From assembly GCA_019119555.1 (NCBI GenBank), contig DWWU01000012.1:46964-110963 (forward strand): DNA of 64,000 nucleotides. Direction: 5' to 3'. A program made the translations under genes and the position numbers. How positions within the stretch are numbered: position 1 is the stretch's first letter; the number at the start of each line of letters is the position of its first letter. Below are positions 8,041-15,636 of this stretch, one piece after another. The DNA comes from Candidatus Fusicatenibacter intestinigallinarum. GTDB lineage: Bacteria > Bacillota > Clostridia > Lachnospirales > Lachnospiraceae. The notes under the pieces are model-generated. The model was given only the letters and a program-made list of their open reading frames with translations, was not told the origin of the DNA and did no database searches.

Positions 8041-9273
8041 TTACGTTCCGCAGTAGCTGCAGGCCGGATTTTTTTCTGCCGGTCCGGTTTTCCACTCCAG
8101 CGGACGCGGTCCCTGACCTTTGTTTCCTGTCTCAAAAAGCCGCATATACGGATTCACTTCCCTGTCGACCGGATCATTCACCAGAATTGTACACTGTTTG
8201 ACATACGGCAGAAGTTTTGGCATATATCCCGGTTCCCCTTCCATCAGAAGGTCAATTGCGAGCTTCGTCTGGAAGATTGCCGTCTGCTCGATATCCAGAG
8301 ACATTCCCGGCTGGAAATGCAGCTTTTCCAGTTCCGATTCCGTCGCGTAAAATGCTCTTCTCACCGCCTGATTGGTGTAATCCACTCCATGGTCCTCCCC
8401 ATACGTGCAGGTGTAGCATGGCATACCACAGTCCGGCTTATAGTAAAAAATCTCACCGGTCGAAGCACGCGGACCGCAGCCGGCGTCAACCATGGGAATA
8501 TGATACCGATCCGCCAGTTCATTGCATACATAACCGGCATGGCGGTTATCCGAACAGCACAGCAGAATGGAGTTCTTCCACAAAACGTTCTCAAATTCCT
8601 GCGGATCCACATGCTGAATCTTATCCCGGAAAATATATACCTGGCAGGCAGGATTGATATCTGCAATCCGCTCCGCCACAGCATCCACTTTATATTTCCC
8701 CACATCGTGAATTCCACAGGGATGGCGGCAGATATTATGGTAAGCCAGCCGGTCGTCATCCGCGAGAACCAGCGAACCGATTCCCGCCTTCGCAAATTCC
8801 AGAGCGACAAACGCGCCTCCCGATCCGACTCCCGCGATGACTGCCTGTCTGCTGCTCATCTGATCATATTCAAGAATCCCCTGATTTCTTGAAAATACCT
8901 CTTTTTTCAGCTGATAATACTCCACCTGTACCGGCGCCTCAGAATGCAGAACCTCCGCATGTGCCGTCCCGTCCTCCCAGGTCACAGCCACAAAAGCCTC
9001 ATTTCCGGAGCCGGTATCCTTCTCCGGCTGCGCGCCGGATTTCCATGCCTGTCCGATGACTTTGCAGTCCTTTCGGATTCTCATCAACTGTTCAAGCACC
9101 ACATGAAAGGTTTTCGTGTTCTCAATATAATAGCCCATCAGCGGACCCTCATATGCCTTCTTCCGGTACTCCTCCGGAAGCAGTACCGTATACGGTCTGC
9201 TCGCCTCCAGCAGTGCCGCTAAATCCGCCTGTTCTTCTTCCGTCATCTGAAACAATTCCTGTGTACTCTCCAT
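8041..9273 (-). CDS. E1/ThiF-like ubiquitin-activating family protein
   Basis: 410 aa. After a 140-residue N-terminal extension comes the adenylation fold: nucleotide-binding GVGSGG (148-153), the acidic residues of LVLADDD (about 169-173), HNICRHPC with the E1-type Asn and Arg, then VGKYKVDAV with the conserved Lys. Two CxxC pairs, C286/C289 and C405/C408, match the structural zinc site of MoeB/ThiF/E1 enzymes. The family adenylates the C-terminus of a ubiquitin-like or sulfur-carrier protein. With an E2-like and a JAB gene next door, protein conjugation rather than cofactor synthesis is likely. A dedicated catalytic Cys is not obvious. The ATG at 9273 has GGAGGGAG upstream but lies inside the JAB reading frame. 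Confidence 0.85.
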   Translation of the reverse strand: MESTQELFQMTEEEQADLAALLEASRPYTVLLPEEYRKKAYEGPLMGYYIENTKTFHVVLEQLMRIRKDCKVIGQAWKSGAQPEKDTGSGNEAFVAVTWEDGTAHAEVLHSEAPVQVEYYQLKKEVFSRNQGILEYDQMSSRQAVIAGVGSGGAFVALEFAKAGIGSLVLADDDRLAYHNICRHPCGIHDVGKYKVDAVAERIADINPACQVYIFRDKIQHVDPQEFENVLWKNSILLCCSDNRHAGYVCNELADRYHIPMVDAGCGPRASTGEIFYYKPDCGMPCYTCTYGEDHGVDYTNQAVRRAFYATESELEKLHFQPGMSLDIEQTAIFQTKLAIDLLMEGEPGYMPKLLPYVKQCTILVNDPVDREVNPYMRLFETGNKGQGPRPLEWKTGPAEKNPACSYCGT

Positions 9274-10348
9274 GATCTTCTCCCTCCATTTCCAGAAGTC
9301 TTCTCAGATCTCCTTCCTGATACTCTTTGTCTTCCTCAAGCAGATACAACCGACGATCGACAGCAGCGAAAAAAACAGAACGTATCTTTCCGTCTTTTTC
9401 AGGCGCCGACACAGACAGGAGATTCTTTCCCGCCTTCGCCACATACAGATCGGTGAAATAGCTGAGCGCTCCCATCTCCTCTGTCAGTGCTCCATTCAGC
9501 GCGGTCATTTCGGAGACTGACAGATCCGCATCCTCTGTCTGAAACCTTTCATGGCCCTGTCCATTCCGGACACGAATGGTAAGATCTCTCAGACGGCGCT
9601 CCAGTTCGGTCTTCCGGCCGGTTTCCTCCTGTCCCGGAAATTCCGTTCTCTGAAACAACAGATCTGTCTTCCCGGAGGAAACTCTTCCCATGCTCTCCCG
9701 AAGCTCCACAAGACGCGTCAGGCCTGCTACCTTCTTTTTCGGCATGGCTTCTCTTACCGCGCGGTTGTCTACCGTATAGGGAACCTCCGTCTCGTTTCCC
9801 GCCTCATCAATATACCAGAACTGCATATGAAACTTTGGATCCACCCAGATCAGTCCGTTTACCACTCCGCCGAACTGACGGGACAGGGATCGGTTGGCCG
9901 GCCCGTCGCCGGAACTGAAACGTCTGCAGCCCGGCGGATGTTTATGTATCTGTGAAACAGTCATACGGCCTGCAGGAATCTCATAATATTCGGAAAGCCT
10001 CGTACACAGATGATCTGCATACTCATGATCCTTTTCACACATCGCCGCCTGATAAGTGGCATGAATTCCGCTGTCTGACACCAGATCAAAATAAAAGGCA
10101 TTTCCTTCCCTGAGTCCCGCCATCTGGACAATACACTCCAGATTGGGGTGCCGGTAAGCCTCCAGAAGAATTCCCCGCATGGTATCTGAGGTCAAATAGA
10201 CGTGATACTCCGGTTTTTCCTCTTCTGCCATCCTGTCCTGCTCTTTGTGAGCAGACAGCTGCTTCCCGGAATCGGGTACCTCCGCCTGTTCGGACAGGGA
10301 TTCCTTCTTTTTATAATTACTCAGAAGTCTGCCGATCCATGTTTTCAT
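9149..10348 (-). CDS. JAB/JAMM-domain metalloprotease (deubiquitinase-like)
   Basis: 399 aa. After a 45-residue polar N-terminus a JAB domain spans roughly 48-180. It contains Glu71 in NLECIVQMAG, then HKHP (His135, His137) and SSGD (Ser145, Asp148), matching the E...HxHP...SxxD JAMM zinc site. The family cleaves isopeptide or peptide bonds after ubiquitin-like proteins, both maturing the modifier and removing it. The C-terminal half (about 200-360) is unassigned, and its last 40 residues overlap the E1 start by 125 bases, which is unusual. The ATG at 10348 has GAGGAG upstream. It could also act on a different peptide. Confidence 0.83.
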   Translation of the reverse strand: MKTWIGRLLSNYKKKESLSEQAEVPDSGKQLSAHKEQDRMAEEEKPEYHVYLTSDTMRGILLEAYRHPNLECIVQMAGLREGNAFYFDLVSDSGIHATYQAAMCEKDHEYADHLCTRLSEYYEIPAGRMTVSQIHKHPPGCRRFSSGDGPANRSLSRQFGGVVNGLIWVDPKFHMQFWYIDEAGNETEVPYTVDNRAVREAMPKKKVAGLTRLVELRESMGRVSSGKTDLLFQRTEFPGQEETGRKTELERRLRDLTIRVRNGQGHERFQTEDADLSVSEMTALNGALTEEMGALSYFTDLYVAKAGKNLLSVSAPEKDGKIRSVFFAAVDRRLYLLEEDKEYQEGDLRRLLEMEGEDHGEYTGIVSDDGRRTGGFSGTAGGEQTVYGTASGGVPEEGI

Positions 10349-10414
10349 TGTCTCCTCCTTCCTGACGCACTTGCTGATGTTCTCAGGACAGACCGGGAGG
10401 TTTTCTTCGCCTCT

Positions 10415-10918
10415 TTATCTGTCAATATCCACCCCGGTGCGTTCCCAGATGCTGTAGACCTCCAGCCAGCGTAGTACACGTGTCATCGCCTTGTATCCGT
10501 TGACTTCCTCACTGTTGGCAGTACGCACCTGGCAGATATAGGGCAGTCCCATGGAAGCATCCGGAATCAGATGGTGAAATCCCGGTTTGAGTTTCGTCAG
10601 CGGATACACTTTGATGCTTCCGCCAAACAGCCCGTCTGCTCCCCGGCCCGGATGATCGTGCTCATAGACGATATGAAACTTGAAGGTTCTCCACGGAACA
10701 TCCGGAGCCGCCTTGAACGGAATCGCCACATCCGTGACAAACCGTCTTTTATTATCAAAAGAAAATGCCAGTTTCAGATTCGGATGGTTATATTCTTTCA
10801 TAAACTGAAAGTAACAGTTTCTCTCAAATTGATACAGCGCCCCGTTTTCCTTTTGATACCAGTATTCCATACAACTCTCACCGGAACATGTCCGAAGGCA
10901 CCGGACGCCTTCGGACAT
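10415..10918 (-). CDS. Prokaryotic E2-like conjugating protein
   Basis: 167 aa from the ATG at 10918, which has AAAGGAG six bases before it; Met17 is an alternative giving 151 aa. The core reads FKFHIVYEHDHPG, then KVYPLTKLKPG, then FHHLIPDASMGLPYICQV, and ends with the helix VLRWLEVYSIWERTG. This His-His then Cys layout (His115-116, Cys129) followed by an aromatic C-terminal helix is typical of bacterial E2-fold proteins. Cys129 would carry the modifier as a thioester. It lies between the small 58-aa gene and the JAB gene. The order small protein, E2, JAB, E1 resembles the PRTRC C-B-A-ThiF order. The assignment is from motif pattern, not alignment. Confidence 0.72.
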   Translation of the reverse strand: MSEGVRCLRTCSGESCMEYWYQKENGALYQFERNCYFQFMKEYNHPNLKLAFSFDNKRRFVTDVAIPFKAAPDVPWRTFKFHIVYEHDHPGRGADGLFGGSIKVYPLTKLKPGFHHLIPDASMGLPYICQVRTANSEEVNGYKAMTRVLRWLEVYSIWERTGVDIDR

Positions 10919-10919
10919 G
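10887..10919 (-). promoter_or_regulatory. Hairpin covering the E2 start codon
   Basis: Perfect 13-bp inverted repeat, CATGTCCGAAGGC and GCCTTCGGACATG, with a 7-base loop. The start codon of the E2-like gene is in one arm and codons 9-12 are in the other. In mRNA it would hide the start unless melted, for example by ribosomes arriving from the 58-aa gene 19 bases upstream. Confidence 0.65.
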
Positions 10920-10937
10920 CCCTTCTCCTTTCTTCAC

Positions 10938-11114
10938 TCAGATTGCATAGTTTTTTTCCGGCGCGGTATGGATCCCGGGATCCGATGTGTCATCGACCTG
11001 ATCTGCCGGAACCACGGTTCCGTTCCGATACACAAACGCATCGATATCTACATTTCCTTCCGCCAGCTCTTCCAGCTGTCCATAAAGCTTATAAGTTCCT
11101 GTTCTGATCATCAT
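10938..11114 (-). CDS. Small 58-aa protein, candidate modifier or cofactor of the conjugation operon
   Basis: First gene of the operon, with AGGAGG five bases before the ATG at 11114 and its stop 19 bases before the E2 start. The sequence starts MMIRTGTYKLYGQLEEL, has a VDIDAFVYRNGTVVP middle and ends EKNYAI. Strand-turn-strand periodicity and position (directly before E2, JAB and E1) make a ubiquitin-like modifier an obvious guess, but it is short for a full beta-grasp fold and lacks a C-terminal Gly-Gly. It could instead be a docking peptide or adaptor. I cannot assign it to a family. Confidence 0.55.
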   Translation of the reverse strand: MMIRTGTYKLYGQLEELAEGNVDIDAFVYRNGTVVPADQVDDTSDPGIHTAPEKNYAI

Positions 11115-11176
11115 ACATTCCTCCTGTTCTCTGTATGAACTTTGTCAACGGTAACGGTTCTGCTCCGAATTCTCCG

Positions 11177-11204
11177 GCAACCGTTCCGTTGATTGAACGG
11201 CTGC
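11177..11204. repeat. REP-like palindrome, degenerate short form
   Basis: GCAACCGTTC and GAACGGCTGC arms around CGTTGATT, in the leader of the conjugation operon. Confidence 0.6.
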
Positions 11205-11211
11205 ATCCTCT

Positions 11212-11239
11212 GTAACTGCTCCTCTGACTGAGCGGTTAC
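11212..11239. repeat. REP-like palindrome, degenerate short form
   Basis: GTAACTGCTC and GAGCGGTTAC arms around CTCTGACT, only seven bases from the previous copy. Confidence 0.6.
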
Positions 11240-11353
11240 CTCCTGTCACTTGCTTCCCCTCCTCTCCTTCGGTCTGTATCTATTATCGCACACGGCATAA
11301 CTTTATTTTTTTACAGGAGCCGATGTGTCCGGACAGCGAAATTTTCCGAAAAC

Positions 11354-11415
11354 AGAAAAAGACCGGAGGACAGCCTGTGTGTATCCATCACACACTTGCC
11401 CTTCGGTCTTTTCTG
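11354..11415 (-). terminator. Intrinsic terminator after the helicase-TIR gene
   Basis: Read leftward: AGAAAAGACCGAAGG pairs with CCTCCGGTCTTTTTCT around an inner GTGTGTG/CACACAC stem, ending in a T run. It is about 20 bases past the stop codon. It isolates the helicase operon from the conjugation operon. Confidence 0.75.
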
Positions 11416-11433
11416 ATTCTTTTTGAATATGCG

Positions 11434-14400
11434 TTATTTCTGTTCTCTCAGAGAGTTCCGGATCTCCTCAAGGATGCCGTCGATATCGTTGATATCCCAG
11501 GTATACTCGTCTCCTCCCGGATCCATGCTCGCCTGGGATCTCGTGGTGAGATAAAGGTAGGAGGCCTTCCCTTCCTGATACCGCTCTTTCATCACCTGTA
11601 TTTCCTCCTTGCAGATTTCATTGTGATAAGTCCACCAGTTGCTGAGTACCAGGAAAAACCTGCACTGCCGGTATCCGTCCATCGACTTTTTCTTGGCCTC
11701 AGGCTTTCTGAACTGCCCGGCTGCCGGCTTGAACTGATCAAACATGACCCTGTGCTCGCCGTATTCTTCTCTGAGCGCTTCCGCGACTCTCTCCAGCTTT
11801 TCGATATCACTGTCGCAGCACTCTCTGGAATAATTTGCGTTCCGATACTGTTCTCCGGACACATTCACGTCCTCATAGTGGGAATAGGAAATACCGATCA
11901 GAAACCCGTCTTTCTCAAAGTTTCCGACGATATCACGGATCGCACTGACCGCGGTTTTCACATCCGGTGTGATTCTTCCGGGGATCTGATTGTTTTTCTC
12001 CCACCACTTCTCCCCGTAAGGATCCGCTTTTTCCGCCGCTCTGATCCACTGTTCATGCGCCTGCGCAGACTCAAAAAGCACAAAACAGTTGCTGTAGTTC
12101 TGCTGACCCATTTTATAGAGGAATTTCGTCAGGCTTCTGCTGCCGATCACATTCTCGCTGCTCAGGCAGATGATCGTCGGACAGTCTGTAAAATCGTTGT
12201 AATCCTTCGTCTCCAGCGCACATTCCAGCGCATATCCCCACGGAAGCACCTCGCAATTGCTGAGATCCTCGGTGTTGGTCAATGTGTTGATCAGTTTCGC
12301 CGAATCAAACCTGATCGTATCGTCAATGCTGCCGGAGTAAAGAAGCCGGAAACGCGGCCGGACTCCCTGGTCTTTCTCCTTCACAATATAATTCTGCAGC
12401 AGACCGGACGGACGGTTCTTCTCTATAGACACGCCAAATACACCCTTCAGATCCGTCAGGATACTGAGCAGAGCTCTGTCGCAGCTTCCTCTCAGTGCAA
12501 TCGCGTTGACAAGGAGCTCTGCGAAAATCGAGTTGGTCATTACCACATCCACATCCCCGGGATTCCATCCCTGTTCCTCCAGAAGTTTCCCGCCGTCGTT
12601 GGGAATAATCAGAATACGGGCTCTGGCCATCCCGCTGCCGGCCTCTCTCTTCAGGAACTCCCGGACCGCGGCGGCTTCTCCCGGATCGCCCGTCAGAACG
12701 CCCAGGAGGATATCGTCCTCCACAGACTCCCCATCACGATTTGTCCTGCACTTTCCGGTCCATACCAGATACGGATCCGTTCCCCTGCGGTCAACCTGGG
12801 CGAAATCGCCGAAAATTTTTCTCTTATTCTTTCTGTGACTCAGCAGATTCTGAAACGCAGTGAGCAGAGCATCCGCGTCATTCCCTTCCAGGTCCCACTC
12901 AAAGATCCGCTGAAGATTTGCCGAAAGCTCGGGGGAAAAGTCAGATCCGATATCGCTCTCGATCGCTTTCAACAGGATGTCGAACTGATTCGCGTGTCTG
13001 TAACGGGCATTATTGCGCTGGCACAGCAGATTTCGCTGCAGCAGAGTCATATACTTTACAATCACGCGATCCGGAAGGGTCATCAGAAGTTCCAGGGGCG
13101 TCTTGCCCATCTCGGCGCACAGCCTTCCGAATTCCAGAAGCCTAGAACGATCCAGACCATGCACATGTTTGTTGGCGAGCACCACAAGATCACGGCACAT
13201 TCCATATTTCACTCTCGTCTGGAGAGCGTAAAACGCCGCAAGCGCCTGGCTGTCTGCCAGAACCATGCGGGAACCGGCGGCCGCCGTCACGAGACTTCTG
13301 TATATGGCGTCCAGGTGAAAGCTGATCACCTCGGCAAGGCGTTCCAGATCTCCATTGATTATCTTCAGAAAAGTATTGAACCCTGTCTCCTTTTTAATTT
13401 CGCCGATCGTCTTTCCCTGTGTCCAGTAATAAATGAGAATCGCCCGCATCGCGGCCTGCAGTTTCTCCGTCTGATCCACCGTATTGGTTCCCATGGCAAC
13501 CGCCCGCAGCTCATTTGTGTTTTCGCAGTCCTTCCACAACTGATGCTTATAGTTTCCTCTGTCATCCTTTTCCGAAAACATCTGATTCAGTTTTTTCTTC
13601 ACTGTCGCGGTTGCCGTGTAAAGTCTGGACGCATTCAGCCCTACATTCTGAGGCATCATCAGGTTCGAGGACCGGGCAATCTCCGGATGCTGACACACAT
13701 GATACAGGATTTCCAACAGGCAATAATCAGAATCTATCATTTTCTCTGTGATTCCTGCAGGCATCCCTCCATTTTCCGACCCATGAAGGAAATAGCTGTA
13801 AATGCTCTCGCATGTTTCCATGGAAAGCGCATATGGCGCCATATCTTTACCGAAAGCGGATACCTTCAGCTGTAAAAGCGAAGGCTCTTCCGGATGGTAT
13901 CCGGGAAGATTTCCTCTGCCTTTTTTCTTTTTTTTAACAATATCCACCAGATAATTTTCGTACAGTTCATTCTGAATCTTGTCAATATCCACCTGTTTGC
14001 TGTCAAAAATTCTGGAAAGGCTCCGGTCATACAACTCCGTGAGATTCCGGATATCAAAGGCTTCTCCCCTGGTGCTGACCGCAAGCAGACCGAGGAAATA
14101 AGGGGCGCGCTCCGTCTCTTTGGCATCCTTCAGGGCCGAGGCAATCTCCACCGGCTCCTCGTCAAAGCTGCGCCAGAAAGTAGTCAGTTCTTTCTTTCTC
14201 ACATACAGATACGTCTGCCCCGTCGTATTGCTCTGTCCCAGCCGACCGGCGCGTCCGATATAGTTTCTGTACTCCTGGCTGGTAAGCTCCACCTTGTCTC
14301 CTTTTCTTTTCGGCACCCGGCAGTCCATCATAATCATTGCGTCAAAAGGCATATTGACGCCGACGGTCAGAGTCTCCGTGGCAACAACCGCCTTGACCGG

Positions 14401-15636
14401 AGAGCTGTTCCGCTGAAAGGCAGACTCGATGATTTCACGGAGGTTTGTGGATACCCCTGAGTTATGGTAGCTGAGGCCCCTCTGCATCAATGTCTTGATA
14501 TGGTCCCTGTCATCATCCCTGTCACAGGTTTCAATGTCCGCCATCGTCTGGCGGAATTCCTCATCTTCGGTCACCGGCCCGAAAATGTCGCCCGCCTGCT
14601 TGGAAAGAAAGTCGGCATATCGTTCCGTATCTGCCTTTGTCGCGGCGAAGATCAGCGTTTTTGCATTCGGATTCTTCTGATAAATCTTACGGATCACCGC
14701 AAGAAGAAATTTTTCTCTCTTTTCCCTGTCTCTCAGTTCTTCATTATATCCGGGTATCTCCAGCTGCACATCCTCGGAAATGACACTTTCCCTCAGCTTC
14801 TGTGCATTGACGTCAATGCTGTCAAATTCCTTTTCGCTGGGGATATACCTGTGTTTTCCGGTACCGTTTTCCGTCAGAATATATTCGTCCAGTCCCACCG
14901 GCCGCAGCGGGCTGTTGATCTGTATTGTGTCCTTTCCCAGCCATTCCCTGATCTTATCTGTCTTGCAGTCGCTGGTGGCAAGACACATAATCCTGGTCTG
15001 CGGATTTTTTATACGGGTGATCTCAAGCGCCATCTCCAGCTTCGGCCCCCGTTCTTCCTTGCTGAGCATGGAAAGCTCGTCCACCACCAGCAGGCGGCAG
15101 GCGTCCAGAATCGCTCCTCCGTTCTGGCTCAGCATCGCATAGTATTTCTCATACACAATGATCGCCACATCATATTCTCCGTTGATCAGGCGCTCATCAT
15201 TGTCCATATAGTCGCTGCTGGAACCATAGACACGCAGGCCCTGTCCCTCCAGATCATCGATAAACTGGCGGGTCCTCTCGTGTACCATCGCCTTCAGAGG
15301 CACAAGGACAATCGCCTGCAGTCTCCGGGACACCACATCGAGAATATTCAGCTCGGACAGCAATGTTTTCCCCGAAGACGTGGCGCCCTGAACAATCAGA
15401 TGTTTCGGCACTCTGTCAGAATCCGACCAGTCGTCGCAGAACTCCCTGTGACTCAACGCAAGCCTCTGAAGAGCCGTCAGTTCCACCTCATCGTTTTCCG
15501 GCAGCCGGCTTTTCAGACGACTTTCAATATTTTCCAACGTTTTCGCATAGATACTGGACCTGTCCTCTCTGTCCCAGCCAAATACGTCGTATACGTCCGA
15601 CAGTACCCGAACCTCCATATGTGCATCCCCTTTCAT
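11434..15636 (-). CDS. Ski2-like helicase with C-terminal TIR-like domain
   Basis: 1,400 aa. Helicase motifs: Walker A GATSSGKT (about 84-91), motif Ia VLVPLKAMVHE, motif II VVDELS, motif III-like CLATSD, motif IV region LIFAATKADTERYA and motif VI YRNYIGRAGR, with the winged-helix and ratchet-type region of Ski2/Hel308 enzymes after it. About residues 950-1230 hold two further alpha/beta segments I cannot name. Residues 1244-1400 look like a TIR domain: LIGISYSHYEDVN, then FFLVLSNWWTYHNEICKEE with a Glu where TIR NADases have theirs. The ATG overlaps the upstream helicase stop by four bases; Met7, with AAAGGGG before it, is an alternative start. I infer a nucleic-acid sensor joined to a signalling or NAD-cleaving effector. 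Confidence 0.8.
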   Translation of the reverse strand: MKGDAHMEVRVLSDVYDVFGWDREDRSSIYAKTLENIESRLKSRLPENDEVELTALQRLALSHREFCDDWSDSDRVPKHLIVQGATSSGKTLLSELNILDVVSRRLQAIVLVPLKAMVHERTRQFIDDLEGQGLRVYGSSSDYMDNDERLINGEYDVAIIVYEKYYAMLSQNGGAILDACRLLVVDELSMLSKEERGPKLEMALEITRIKNPQTRIMCLATSDCKTDKIREWLGKDTIQINSPLRPVGLDEYILTENGTGKHRYIPSEKEFDSIDVNAQKLRESVISEDVQLEIPGYNEELRDREKREKFLLAVIRKIYQKNPNAKTLIFAATKADTERYADFLSKQAGDIFGPVTEDEEFRQTMADIETCDRDDDRDHIKTLMQRGLSYHNSGVSTNLREIIESAFQRNSSPVKAVVATETLTVGVNMPFDAMIMMDCRVPKRKGDKVELTSQEYRNYIGRAGRLGQSNTTGQTYLYVRKKELTTFWRSFDEEPVEIASALKDAKETERAPYFLGLLAVSTRGEAFDIRNLTELYDRSLSRIFDSKQVDIDKIQNELYENYLVDIVKKKKKGRGNLPGYHPEEPSLLQLKVSAFGKDMAPYALSMETCESIYSYFLHGSENGGMPAGITEKMIDSDYCLLEILYHVCQHPEIARSSNLMMPQNVGLNASRLYTATATVKKKLNQMFSEKDDRGNYKHQLWKDCENTNELRAVAMGTNTVDQTEKLQAAMRAILIYYWTQGKTIGEIKKETGFNTFLKIINGDLERLAEVISFHLDAIYRSLVTAAAGSRMVLADSQALAAFYALQTRVKYGMCRDLVVLANKHVHGLDRSRLLEFGRLCAEMGKTPLELLMTLPDRVIVKYMTLLQRNLLCQRNNARYRHANQFDILLKAIESDIGSDFSPELSANLQRIFEWDLEGNDADALLTAFQNLLSHRKNKRKIFGDFAQVDRRGTDPYLVWTGKCRTNRDGESVEDDILLGVLTGDPGEAAAVREFLKREAGSGMARARILIIPNDGGKLLEEQGWNPGDVDVVMTNSIFAELLVNAIALRGSCDRALLSILTDLKGVFGVSIEKNRPSGLLQNYIVKEKDQGVRPRFRLLYSGSIDDTIRFDSAKLINTLTNTEDLSNCEVLPWGYALECALETKDYNDFTDCPTIICLSSENVIGSRSLTKFLYKMGQQNYSNCFVLFESAQAHEQWIRAAEKADPYGEKWWEKNNQIPGRITPDVKTAVSAIRDIVGNFEKDGFLIGISYSHYEDVNVSGEQYRNANYSRECCDSDIEKLERVAEALREEYGEHRVMFDQFKPAAGQFRKPEAKKKSMDGYRQCRFFLVLSNWWTYHNEICKEEIQVMKERYQEGKASYLYLTTRSQASMDPGGDEYTWDINDIDGILEEIRNSLREQK

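Larger units (their letters stand above)
11115..11433. other. Intergenic region with two REPs, a promoter-like site and a terminator
   Basis: Contains two adjacent degenerate REPs (11177-11204, 11212-11239) and an extended -10-like element on the minus strand, TGCGATAAT (-10 at 11282-11287) without a good -35. The terminator of the helicase-TIR gene (11354-11415) is also here. The conjugation operon is therefore probably transcribed from about 11275. No gene seen. Confidence 0.5.

Noticed and set aside
11323..13875. 850-codon open frame on the + strand
   Set aside because: Lies entirely antisense to the helicase-TIR gene, whose motifs and ribosome binding site are clear. The antisense product is low-complexity and has no start signal.
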